A stretch of DNA of 64,000 nt from assembly GCA_900708905.1 (NCBI GenBank), contig CAADRB010000031.1:1385286-1449285 (forward strand), given 5' to 3'. Position numbers and translations under genes: made by a program. A model generated the notes under the pieces. It ran no database searches. It was not told the origin of the DNA and was given only the letters and a program-made list of their open reading frames with translations. Shown one piece after another: positions 41,823 through 52,500 of the stretch (its first letter is position 1; each line of letters opens with the position of its first letter). This stretch comes from Hymenolepis diminuta. Its lineage: Eukaryota > Platyhelminthes > Cestoda > Cyclophyllidea > Hymenolepididae.

Positions 41823-43055
41823 TCACGCATCAGAAGCTAAAACAAAACAAATGACGTTATATAAGTTGCTTTTAACTAAGACATGAATGAAAATGTAAAA
41901 TTTCTTACTTCTGCTAACATTCGACTTAGCTTGGTCAGTGGTAGATCCACGGCCAAGCATTAACTTTGCAACTGTTCGGAAGGTTGGGTTCGAGCCCATG
42001 TATACAAAGACATTAGCAGTAGAGTCAAGATAGATTAGAAAATTAGCAATCACAGAGATATATACATCTAGTGTTGGATAATTCGTTGAGGTATATGAGC
42101 TGAGTATCTTACTGAAGAAGGCGGGCGTCTCAAGAATAAAGAACATGAAGCACAAAGCTAGCATCAACTTATCACCAGAGGGCAGTTTTCTTTCGACCAC
42201 TTTAGTCGCTGTTTGTTGTGCGGACCCCGAATTATCTTCATTTTTATTAGCCGCAATGAAAACAGTGCGTTGATTTTGCTTCCTGAATTTACGACGCAGG
42301 GCAATTTTTCGAATAACAAAGAAACTGAGTATACAAACACAGAGTACCGGTCCTCCAGACTGTACGATGAACGTACCGATTCCAAGATAAAGGAGTTGAT
42401 ACATTAGATTTCCGGCAAGCAATGGCTCTTCCTGATAGATCATAACAGTCGGTATACAGATGAAACTTTTTATTTCAAAGAGACGAGGTAGGGCAAACAA
42501 TCCAGACAGAACCATCGTAGTTGTCATAATCCAAGGGATTCTTTCTCTAGGAAATGAAGAAACGGTCCCAAGTTTTCGACAAATTGCATCATATCGGTAA
42601 GCAGCCAGAAGTACTACAGACCAATTCCGGGAAATTTGAAATGCAAAAAGAAATCCGCTTAGAATTTGTTGAGATACAGTCATACCAGCCACTAACTTTG
42701 CATTCACCATGCGCTCTTTTTCCGTAAGATTAGCGGTTGTATAATTGTCCAAACGCGTATAGGTCTCCAAAACTTTACTATTAATTGTGTGCAAGAAGAG
42801 GCTACTACCAAAGCAGATTTCAAATACAGAGAGGCTTTTCAAAATGGCACTTGTTGAGCTATTTTTCCACAAGCGGTGTCCAAAAATTTTTAGGGAAATT
42901 CCGTTGAGGAGGACATTTATTGGCGCAATGACAAGTACAAGTATTTTGTATATTTGAAATATTTCATTGTATTCATCAACTTCTAATTGGGATTCTTCAC
43001 AACCGGAGCGTGTGAGTACGTAAAGAAGATAATCTTCGTTTGAGGTTTCATTCAT
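41823..43055 (-). CDS. Rhodopsin-class G protein-coupled receptor, FMRFamide/peptide-receptor-like, with one short 3' intron
   Basis: This is a seven-helix plasma-membrane receptor expected to couple an extracellular ligand, probably a peptide, to G proteins. Helices fall at about residues 33-57, 69-92, 130-153, 173-192, 221-248, 293-317 and 330-352, numbered from the ATG at 43055. Class A landmarks are N51 (1.50), the YRY triplet at 153-155 in place of DRY, W175 (4.50), P236 (5.50), P311 (6.50) and NVFVY at 348-352 in place of NPxxY. A basic helix-8 start (NPTFR) follows. The N-terminus has an N-glycosylation sequon at N2, and the first extracellular loop has two, at N104 and N109. The open frame extends upstream to 43115, but a strong 3' splice site at 43080 makes the ATG at 43055 (A at -3) the better start. 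Removing the intron at 41837-41908 gives 386 residues. The NVFVY form and overall layout resemble FMRFamide-receptor-like receptors; the ligand cannot be assigned. It stands alone with no gene neighbours. Confidence 0.9.
   Translation of the reverse strand: MNETSNEDYLLYVLTRSGCEESQLEVDEYNEIFQIYKILVLVIAPINVLLNGISLKIFGHRLWKNSSTSAILKSLSVFEICFGSSLFLHTINSKVLETYTRLDNYTTANLTEKERMVNAKLVAGMTVSQQILSGFLFAFQISRNWSVVLLAAYRYDAICRKLGTVSSFPRERIPWIMTTTMVLSGLFALPRLFEIKSFICIPTVMIYQEEPLLAGNLMYQLLYLGIGTFIVQSGGPVLCVCILSFFVIRKIALRRKFRKQNQRTVFIAANKNEDNSGSAQQTATKVVERKLPSGDKLMLALCFMFFILETPAFFSKILSSYTSTNYPTLDVYISVIANFLIYLDSTANVFVYMGSNPTFRTVAKLMLGRGSTTDQAKSNVSRSKKFYIFIHVLVKSNLYNVICFVLASDA
41837..41908 (-). other. Predicted 72-base phase-1 intron in the GPCR gene
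   Basis: Reading the minus strand, the receptor tail reaches a GTAAGA donor beginning at 41908. 72 bases later a pyrimidine-rich stretch ends in TTTTAG at 41837. Splicing joins the first base of a codon to CT, giving threonine, then Ser-Asp-Ala and the TGA at 41825-41823. The intron length is a multiple of three and contains no in-frame stop, so the unspliced frame also reads through to the same TGA with 24 extra, mostly hydrophobic residues. Both splice signals are near consensus; no transcript evidence is available. Confidence 0.72.
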
Positions 43056-43079
43056 TTTCCCCCCGTCTAACAATATTTT

Positions 43080-43094
43080 CTGCAAAAAAATTAA
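43080..43094 (-). other. Predicted 3' splice site upstream of the GPCR start codon
   Basis: On the minus strand a T-rich tract ending TTTTTTGCAG stops at 43080, 24 bases before the ATG at 43055. This is a strong acceptor and implies an intron in the 5' leader. The alternative is that an upstream exon adds N-terminal codons, because the frame is open through the acceptor. No convincing donor was found close by; the GTTATA at about 43126 is weak. Confidence 0.6.
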
Positions 43095-44773
43095 ATTTAT
43101 ATAAATCTGTAGCACTTTATAACCTCAGGTCAGAATTGGGAAGGCATTCGCGCACGGTATAGCTTAAAGCGGTCCAAGAATAATTGAACAAGGTCAGTCA
43201 GAAGACGAAAAAATAAATTCAGGACATCAGAAGTGTTCTGTAAAATTTAGCCTTTGAATTCAATTCTGTGCATTTTATACTTTGAATGTGGTTCACTATC
43301 TCGTGTTATAATGTCTCAATTTCAGGATTTAACTTCTATTTTGTGAAAGAATTTTTATTTAAGGCAAAAAAAAGCTTTCTGGCTAGTTGACTAAGTTAGA
43401 ATGTGTAGCAAATGATTTCCCATATTAATAGCAAGATAAAAGACGAATCATATAATTTTATCACCATGATTACCCTTAATCAACACAAGCCGGACCGTCT
43501 TTTAGTTAATTTGAACAAGGTTTTAATAATGATGTGGAAAAGATAACTTTTGCATACTACGTTTACAAAATCTGAAAAAAATTTCAAAATTATTCATTTA
43601 AAGTTTAATATAGCAAATACTTATTGGAACTATTGTTTTTTAAGTCGAAAAAAAGAAAAATTTTCATTACTTAGGTGTTCTGCTGATACTTTGAAAATAT
43701 TTGCCTTATTTTTAGCCGGAATATTATATTACAAATTTGACCGATGCCATTATTTTAACAAAATCAGGGAATGAGTAAAAAAGTGTTTGCAATACCCTGT
43801 TGTTCTGTGTATTCTACAATCAGCGTAGAGTATTATTATTATGCATTTAGAGAACAATAAAATTACTTTTAATCAGCTTTGATACTATTTTGAGCGTTTG
43901 ATAACATTAAAAGGGTGATTTCATATATTTCATAAATTGGTCGAAAAGTTATTAAAATTAGAACTGTTATTGTCCTTGGGAATGCAACAAAGCGTATATA
44001 AATTTAACCTCATGGAAAACTAAATGGAAAAGTTATCAAACCGTCAAAAATGTCAATGGGGAGGAGACAAGGAAATTTGGACAAGCAGAGATCTATTTAA
44101 ATTGAATTTTATAAGCATTGAGTTGTCTATGAGTTTCCTTTCATTAGAAATTTAATTTAAATTTCAGAAACGGCATTTAATTTAAAATTGACGTTACTAT
44201 AATAAATCAGATATTGGGTTAACATTAAAGACAACTAATGCAAACTTATTAACGAATTATTTAATTCATGCGAGTTTCGGACCCAGTAGGAATAGGAAGT
44301 AGGCAAATGGAAATGCAACTTAATCAGCACAATCAGTATATAAATTTTTGCTACTTAAAAGGATGGAAAACGATAACGTTTTATTTGAAGTTAATCAGTT
44401 TAGAAGATACAAGTGCATTTCATTTAAGGAAGGGAACAAAAATTCGTGCAAGAAATTTCATTAGCTACATTATAATAAAGAGTAAACAATAAACATATTT
44501 TAATAAATGAAAGCGTGTGCATTTAATTTTATTAGTTTGAAAAGAACTATTTCAATTTGGCTTTAAGATGCTTTGTAGATTTAATTTTTAAAAAAGGCGC
44601 ATCTATCATCTTAGATATTGAACTTTAACACTTTTCTAAGACTGTAATATTGATGCATATTTGAATAACGCTTAATATCCAACTTGAATGGATTTTGGTA
44701 AATTTATTGTATGGAACGCAACGCTGCTAGTCTCAACTACTTGTTCACTGCTATGAAGGGATGAAAATAAATC
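43095..44773. other. Upstream flank of the GPCR gene
   Basis: It should hold the receptor's 5' leader exon(s) and promoter if the acceptor at 43080 is used. I could not place a donor or promoter with confidence. The open frames at 43550-43774 and 44268-44492 run on the opposite strand and are not recognised. Confidence 0.45.
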
Positions 44774-45030
44774 GAGTGGCATGATCAACCACGCAAATAA
44801 GTCAATTAGTCAAAGAGCTCTGAATAAGAAAGACATTATCTCACACACGCATTTGAGAGAAAAAGATTGCGAAATCACAAAGTGTACTCTTCCATTTATG
44901 AGAATATGGACAGCTCAACTGTTCCGAATTCAAAAGTAAGAATGGCAATGCCCTGACTCATAACCCGTTTATTGCTAACACGTCTGTTACTCCCTCTCTT
45001 CAGGTGCTTTACTCTGATTGTAACTATTTT
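44774..45030 (+). repeat. S1 short interspersed repeat, copy 2
   Basis: It starts GAGTGGCATGATCAACCACG, followed by AGTCAATTAGTC, GACATTATCTCAC, CACAAAGTGTACTC and CCGAATTCAAAAGTAAGA. It matches copy 1 and copy 4 block by block. It lies about 1.7 kb upstream of the receptor's predicted start. Confidence 0.55.
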
Positions 45031-45977
45031 GATTTACCATGGACAACATTGATAATAGAAACTGATTATTCATTTGTGTCCCTATACTATTTAGCTTTCC
45101 TTTTAACTCTGAACACAAGCATTAAACGATCGTTGTAATCAACGTACTTAATATGAAATCAAATTATACTCTTTTTTTTTGAAATGTAATGCGTTGGTAT
45201 GCATTAATGCTTCTAACACGGTTTCTTTTCTTACACCTTTTTTCTAAATCAACTGTGTCAATAGAAAAGGAAAGGGAGAAAATTGTTTTAGTTATCTATC
45301 TACTGTAATCTATCATTATTCAGGGATTTCTACTCATCTGTTAACAATAAAAAACAAGACCACGCAAAAGTGCTGAGTTGCGTTAAAAGTCTTTTTAAGA
45401 GAGGCAAATTGTATGCACAAATGCGACGTTTTGGAAATGGTTACTTTTATACTGATTTATACAGGATGGTTCAGCATGAAACAATCTTTTAACTTGTAAA
45501 TTATCTACAATCTTCAACATATATATTTGTGTGTACAGTTGATTACTTTTATATGTATCGGTTTACAAAATTATTTTTCAATATATCAAGAACCATATTT
45601 TGGAAATTTAATTTAATGATCCTGAAGTTCAAGCAGATGGATATCGTACCATGCTTATCATTAAAGAGGGGGTTTTTGCCGTCAATATATGCCAGTTTAT
45701 ATTTAATAATCTGTTTTTTAGCTCGTTAAATTTTTTATACTTTATTTTGCAAAATAATAAAGCAAATTGTTGGTGGAATTTTCTCTAAGGCTCCAGTAGT
45801 TAATTAAATTGAATTTATCACTTTTCGATTGAAGAATATATCATATATGTATACATCAAATAAATATCATTATTAATATATACACTGTGTTAACTAAAAT
45901 TTACTGGAGTTCGCTTTGAGTTAACTTTGTCCTATGATCTCTGGTGATACTTTGATCTTAGAAAAAAGAAGTGAGTT

Positions 45978-46170
45978 GAAGCGGCGTGACCGGATAAAGC
46001 ATTCAACAACTGGTGGATAAGCACCAAAAATTGTGAATTTTATCAGTTATCTAGGCGACTGAACATTCTAAAACCCGAATTCGAAAATCAAGTGAACACT
46101 TTTGACGTTCTCTTTGTGACTTATATCTCCTTTTCCCTAGTTAAATTACTTGTTCCTTTTCAGTTGCTTT
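45978..46170 (+). repeat. S1 short interspersed repeat, copy 3
   Basis: It begins GAAGCGGCGTGACCGGATAA, followed by TTCAACAACTGGTGGATAAGC, and later CCCGAATTCGAAAATCAAG. It is the most diverged of the plus-strand copies and lacks a clear middle block. Confidence 0.45.
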
Positions 46171-48164
46171 TCTACACTGCTGTGGACTATAGTTAGTAAT
46201 TTATAAATAAATATTCGAATGAGAATTTCTATTTGCAAGGGTTTGCGGAGCTAAATGGAAAGCTGTCTAAATAGTATTTTTAAGGAGGTTACTGGATTAT
46301 ATTTTAAATTCAAACATGAATGACGTCTGAATCTCGTCTACCTGATTTTAAGAGGGTAACTAATTTGCTTGTTTACACAAATATCTTAGCTTAAGGTGAA
46401 ACATTCCGTTGAATCCACTGAGTAAGAAAGATTTCATTTCGATATCTCTTGAGCACATGTTCTAAGCAGTAATTAAAATGTATTAATAACTAAATCTCGC
46501 CATGGAACTGAACAGTAAAATACAACTCTTTTTAAAAACTTTGACATTTCAGTATTAAGCCGTTTAATAGTTTTCACAAACAATGAGAATTTTAGCAACA
46601 ATATGTCATTAATGCTAATTTTGTAATGTTGTTGACAATATTATGATGTTGGTCATTCTTCTCGTTACTGAACGTATGAAACTGTCAAATATTACAAATA
46701 ACTAATGGTGATATTGTGCGATTTTGAGTTTATTTTGAGAAATCGCCTATTCCATTAAATTAAACAAATATCTGCTTTAGAAATTTTATGAGGATTCAAA
46801 ATACCGTCAAATATTCAAATATTAGTAAAATACTTTATTAGTCGTTTAAACCTATTACATGTTTAAAGCAATATTTTATAAGCACTTTATATGTCACTAT
46901 GAGAACTGGTTTCAAATAAATAATTCGAGATGTTAATGATCAAAATTATAAAAAAATAGGAATTTATTTGCTTTAAATAATCAAAATGATATTTAAATAA
47001 TTAAGGTAATATTTATATAATATTCGCTATATTTTTATTTTTTATTATATGTATTATATATTGCTATTCATGGCACTGCAACAAAGTTTATCCTCATTTG
47101 CATATCTGAATTAATTTGCAAAGTTTATTTTTGCACGAAAAGGATTTTTTTCATTTAAAACATACAAATATCAATGTAATCAAATAAACAACATTAGTGT
47201 CTCACAAACAATCGAAATAACATTAACATTAAAGTTGTTAAAATTCGAATGAAATTAATAACCTTACCAGGTGTTTAACATAACCGTTGTCTGTCCGATT
47301 GACTTTGGTTTAATGAATCTGCATCTCACGAATATAGCATGATCGTGAAGAAATAACATACTTCATTTTCCCATGAGCTTCATTTTGATTGGTCCTTGCG
47401 CAAACTAATAACATCTGATTGGCTTTTGGTTTTTAGACCTAGGGCATAGTTGGGAATTAATACAATGTGAATCATGTTTTTAATTTTGTCTTTTTATACG
47501 ATTTCTTTGTAATGATGGAATGCATATTTTATTATTCTTCGGTCCAAATATAACTCTTAGAGATCACATATCTTCTTTTCTATACAATAATGAACCGAAT
47601 TTTTAAAACGAATTCCAGAACCTATCAAAATTAGTATGGCTTATTTTTAAGTTCGTTACATTTTTTGCATTATAGATTTCAAATTTATTTTAAAAAATTA
47701 ATATGCATAAATATTTACAAATAATAAACAATTATAATAGATTTCGCAGCTGCAGAGTATCATTTGCAATTTTTGTATTAGAGATATTATTAAGAAATTC
47801 GGACTTTATTTCTTGTAATTTCCAGAGTTGCTTTCAAGTAATGTGTTACATAAAAGCTCATTTTCCTTATTCTTTACTGCTTTTATACATCATTCTTTGA
47901 ACAGCAGATGAATAGAAAACACTCACTAAGCGAGCTCTAGGTGCATTTCAAATAGAACTGGCCCTTATTCAGTTCTAAAGATTTCAAAGGTGGATAGGGG
48001 CAGTATTATTCATCGTCAATAAGGTTGATATTGAAAAAAACAGGTAGATTCTAAAGCGAATACTAATATCTTACTTTGAACGTTCTACAGACCAAAATAT
48101 TAGAATAGTTAAGGAAGAGTGAAAGGAAACATTCAGATTTATCCCATGGGACACCGAGGAGTGA
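46171..48164. other. Intergenic, no gene seen
   Basis: Very AT-rich, especially 46930-47070. No recognised features. Confidence 0.6.
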
Positions 48165-48296
48165 ATGATTTTTGCACTCTCTTCGTCCTTTCTTCGGGCA
48201 GAGAAGAGAAGAAATGATTATTCCAAAATCCGGGGATCAAATCCCCTTACACTTTATCTAAACTATTTTCTCTCTGCTGTAGCTATGCATCCGCCT
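48165..48296 (+). repeat. R1 repeat, truncated copy next to mariner copy 2
   Basis: It contains TTTCTTCGGGCAGAG and, at 48260-48296, TATTTTCTCTCTGCTGTAGC followed by TATGCATCCGCCTG. It is equivalent to the R1 end at 9600-9645. The 5' part of R1 is not visible upstream of about 48165. The orientation relative to the adjacent mariner is the same as at 9.6 kb. Confidence 0.65.
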
Positions 48297-48336
48297 GTCC
48301 TAATGGTATATTGTACTATATATTAATTATTAAAAT

Positions 48337-49506
48337 AGGATATATGCACCCTTTTGAAAAACAGGTAATGAAACCGTTTACGGCTGAAACTTACAATTTC
48401 TTGTAAATAAACAAATAAACATAATACCTATTTACCTGGGTTTCAATCTGTATATCCTCCTTCGGCTTCTATCACCCACTCAGTTCAAGTCCGAAAACGA
48501 CTGCAGGCTTTGATTAGATCAGATAGTCCTTCATCGCTCGGGCCATCAATTCCAACATGGAGGAGTTTGTATAATGAAAATACTAATTTGATTCATTTTC
48601 AGTCACGCCCCGACTCACTTGTTATAACCCAAAAGATTAAGACTTGGTGAGTTAGGAGGTGTGTATAAGTTAGGTGTCTATCCAATCCAGCTTAACAAAA
48701 TGATTCGAAGAGTCTCCGGATAGGCATCTGCATCTATTCTAAGGCTCTGTGGAAAAAATTGAGGCTGTGCCCCGCCTTCGCTGCTTTTCAATAAACCATA
48801 AACCACCACCGTTATCGGAAACTTAGTAGGCATGCATAACAATTGGAACTTCAGAGGGGTCCGCTCCCCTCTCCGCACATAGGCATCTATTATTTCTTCG
48901 ACTGATCTTTTCATCCTCGTTGAGGTTTTTTTCGTGGGAGAGAAATCGAAGACACATTTCTTCTTCTAGGTGCTTCAATTTGTGCACGCATTAAATGATT
49001 CTCTTGAGCTATTTTTATCTACATAAACTAATCCCGCCTAAGGACGTGTAATTTGTATCCGAAGTCTTGATGGACAACTTTTCTTATTGTTCCTTCAGGT
49101 ATCTGAAGATCTTTGGCAAGATGTCGCATTGACTTTCCGGGATTTTTGTCAATCATGCTGTGCTACACACTCTTCTGACAAACTCAGGTATTCTGTGTAA
49201 GTGAGTCAGCAGAGTGTTGACAATGGTCTTTTCTCTTCCTTGTGGCGGCCAATTCATTTCCGTTGTTTTATTTATATAGCTCCTTTCAACTTAGCAAACG
49301 AAAGACCTGGCAACTTTTAGAAGTCTTGCAATGCCAAAATTCCTGTGTTTCGCTTTTATAGGCACCAGTACAGGGCGTCTTTCTATTTCATTAACTATAA
49401 TAATATCTGGCATGAGATCTTCCGATATAAAAAATGCATTAATTATTATTGGATTAGTTTAAGTTACAAAATTATAAGTGCCTCCAGATATCTTACGCAT
49501 TCCGTG
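48337..49506 (-). mobile_element. Dead Tc1/mariner-superfamily transposon, copy 2
   Basis: This belongs to the same family as the element at 9689-10838. The right end reads, in reverse complement, CACGGAATGCGTAAGATATC and is followed by TA at 49507-49508. The left end is eroded, with about 25 bases of terminal repeat lost around 48337-48360, after which matching sequence resumes (TAATGAAAC, then TTTCTTGTAA). The minus strand retains helix-turn-helix remnants (RLLKVARSFVC), a central block (KFPITVVVYG, FFPQSLRIDADAY) and a C-terminal ACSRFR / VIEAEGG tail near 48460-48510. Many frameshifts and stops make it inactive. One end is gone, so it cannot be mobilised as a normal substrate. Confidence 0.88.
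48450..49430 (-). pseudogene. Transposase pseudogene of mariner copy 2
   Basis: The best open piece, 48678-48914 on the minus strand, covers the segment between the first and second catalytic aspartates and ends LLSWIG. That segment is missing from copy 1. After LLSWIG the frame jumps to TPNLYTPPNSPSLN, so the block that should carry the QQD motif is deleted. The third catalytic aspartate has also become serine (SPS instead of SPD). The helix-turn-helix and the region before the first aspartate are present near 48920-49400 but broken by frameshifts. With two of three catalytic acids lost, it is catalytically dead. Confidence 0.85.
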
Positions 49507-49508
49507 TA

Positions 49509-52500
49509 TTCCTCCTGAAATCTATTTTATTATTAATAACTTTGTTAAAAGTTTTCATTACGTTAATTTAGATTTTTGCGTCTTTCCTATGTGATAATGT
49601 CGGTTATGTGTAATGAAAAGATATGTCCATATGTGTTATTAGTTATAAATAACTAACGCAAATAGAACCGGTCGTGACGTAATTGTTTTCAGAAGGAATG
49701 AAATGCAGTATAATAATAACTAGTTACTATAGCTTTCTACAAGTCACGGAGAATGCAAAGATAATTTTGACCAATAGCATTTCTTACTTTTTCTAATATA
49801 GATTAGATCTTGATATAAAAAGCCCGAAATGTAATAAATTTCCACTATTTGTGATCAAAAGTCACTTTGCGTGATAGTAGCATACGGGAATTATGATAAA
49901 TGACATATCTCACTTCATACTCACACATCAGAGTTAAAATATTTTGAGTAATAAATATGCACGAAGCAGGATTGTGATAATGCACGTAAAAAATTGACCG
50001 ATCAACTGAACGAGATAGAGAAATAAGTCACACAACTTACAAAACTGCTATTTTTCTGTGTTTCAAGCATATAAATATCTTATATTGAGGCCTTTACAAG
50101 CCTTTGAATTTGCAATTCAATGAAAGAATTGTGCAATTTTCAAATGTTCGGAGAAGTGGAAAACGTGATTCAAAGATGCCTTGTGTATAATTTTCACTGC
50201 TTTATCTCAAATGGCAACCATCATTACTTAGAACGCCATAACCAGTTCGGATATTAATTGAGAGTGTAAACTATATTCAAATGACCTTTAAAGTATTGCT
50301 GATTCATTGAAAATGCAATATTTCATAGACTAAACTCCCTCACATATCTAATGATTGCAAATTAAAATAGATAAAACAGTGGTAAAACTGTAACTCGCAA
50401 TTTTTATAGAGCAAAAACAAAGATATACAGATATTAACAAGATTTAGTATTAAAATTCTTTAATCTGCAATTCCTTCACACCCACGCAAACTATTTTTAT
50501 CTGAACGGCATAAACGTGGCTGAAGAGCATATTATAAATATATAATGTCACGGATAAGAGAAAAGAATACAATGTTATTTGCATTTTCTCAATAATTATT
50601 GACAGAGTAGAAATGATTAGCTAGTTCATTTAATGAAGAAATAATTTTGACAGAGGATTATAGCTTTCTGTTTATTGTTTTCTGATAGGAAAAGTAAAAC
50701 AGGAAATTTAATGTAGTGGTCTAATTTCGATTATGGCTAGCCGTCCTTAAAAGCTTCCTTCCTCGGGATTTTTTAAATCGTTAAAATGCTGCTCGTGGCA
50801 CTAGGAAAGAATATAGGGCATCTCTTCGATGGCAAATGTACGACTGTTTAAAAGACGGATGGGTGTGGGCTCCATCCTCTCTACATCAGTCTGGTCTTTT
50901 CATTTTCTGTTAAGATGTGCTCTTTCTCTTTCACCACCTTTTCTCATAGAAGGTCAATGACTAGTCCACCGCACCCTCCCTTCACTTGCAATATTTGGAC
51001 ATTGATCACGTTTTCCCTTGCAACGTGACTTATAAATCAGGTAAAAGAAACATGTGTCAGATATTTTATTAGGGACAAAGGTTTTGAATTGTTTTACATT
51101 TTCCTGACCACATGCTCTTCAAATTCTTTCCATTGCGGAAGAGAGTGTCCATGCAAATTATACTAATTTAGACCTGCAGAGCCAATGGCTGATATAAACA
51201 AGTGCAAGTCTTTCTAATAACAAAAGTAGCATGATTTTAATTCGAATGTAGTGTCAGTTTGCGCATTAATATTAAACCCTATTTAGACAAGCGAAAGCTA
51301 ATCTGATAAAATCTTAACATTCTCTCATTCCTCATTTGGAGTAACTTGTTTTCAATTACTGAATCTGCGCTGATTTTTATCACCTCTGATTCGACAAATG
51401 TTACAAACCCTCTAGATCACTGACATATCTTTATCCGTGGAATGATACAAATAATTTTTTAAGAGACTAGAACCTAACTATGTGCAAACAGATTTCCCCA
51501 ACTGCATTCGATATTCCCTTTTTAAAAGTGTATTAAACTAAATTAAAGACCATAGAATTAGAAAAGAGATAAGTGTGTTCAAGGTGCTCATCTGCTCAGT
51601 CAGAGGACTCTGGTTCGATGGGCTCTGATGCACAGTCAAGGAGGGGAATGGTGAATTTCACTGCTTCAATTTGATTAATAAAGCTGTCGAGTTTTCCACC
51701 GGGATGTCTCCATGATACTACTCTTTTGCCCAAGATATGTATTGAATATTAGAGATTAGATCGCGTGTAAAAACTGATTGCTCACAATTGGAAAGCTGAA
51801 TTAAAGTTGAAGCCAAGTTATTTATTCTACGGAAATTAGGAAAAATATTTCCCCTAAACAGAAAAATTAATTATCCAAGTTAAAGCCCAGGTGGCAGTAA
51901 ATACTCCTCTAACTTCCTCTGCAATAAAATTAATAGTAGAACAATAACGTAAGAACATTTTTTCAACCTACGTGATTTTGTATTTATTGGAGCAGAGTGT
52001 TTTCTGAGGGGAGAGACCATCTGAAAGATGTACAATTTGCATCTCGACATCTCTTTTAATATTTATCAAACTGCACTGTTGACTACTAGAATCATCAGAT
52101 TTGGGTCAGTGCGCAAAATCGCTTATTTTAACTAGTCCATTTAATTGAGTGGATTTTCTGAGGTACGTAGCAATTGAGGTGCTTGGCTCATCTAACAACC
52201 ACATTTCAAATTTTATTCAAATGCGTTCATGCTCTCGTAAGCATGAATAATTGTTTATAAATTAATTCACTTTACTCTAAATAATTTATAGATATAGATG
52301 CATTATTTCATTTTTTTCTAGTTGCATAGGCCATGTCTGTTAGCTCAGCTGTTGTGCTATTTCTGACCACTGGTTTACATTTAGGGGAATCAAAAATTAA
52401 GTTCAGCATGGTTAATTGATGATATATGATACAATTTATCTGATATATGGAATATATTCACTTTCCATATGCAACTTTGGGAATAAACTGAGTGCAGTGA

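Noticed and set aside
41980..42010. GGGTTCGAGCCC resembling a tRNA B-box
   Set aside because: It lies in the receptor's coding sequence at the helix-8 region (NPTFR) and has no A-box or tRNA fold around it.
42164..42407. Open frames on both strands inside the receptor gene (minus 42164-42385, plus 42213-42407)
   Set aside because: They overlap the receptor's loop and helix-5/6 coding region in other frames and show no domain. They are shadows of the real gene.
43056..43115. N-terminal extension of the receptor from the first ATG at 43115
   Set aside because: It reads through a strong 3' splice site, so these codons are probably intronic. Kept only as an alternative.
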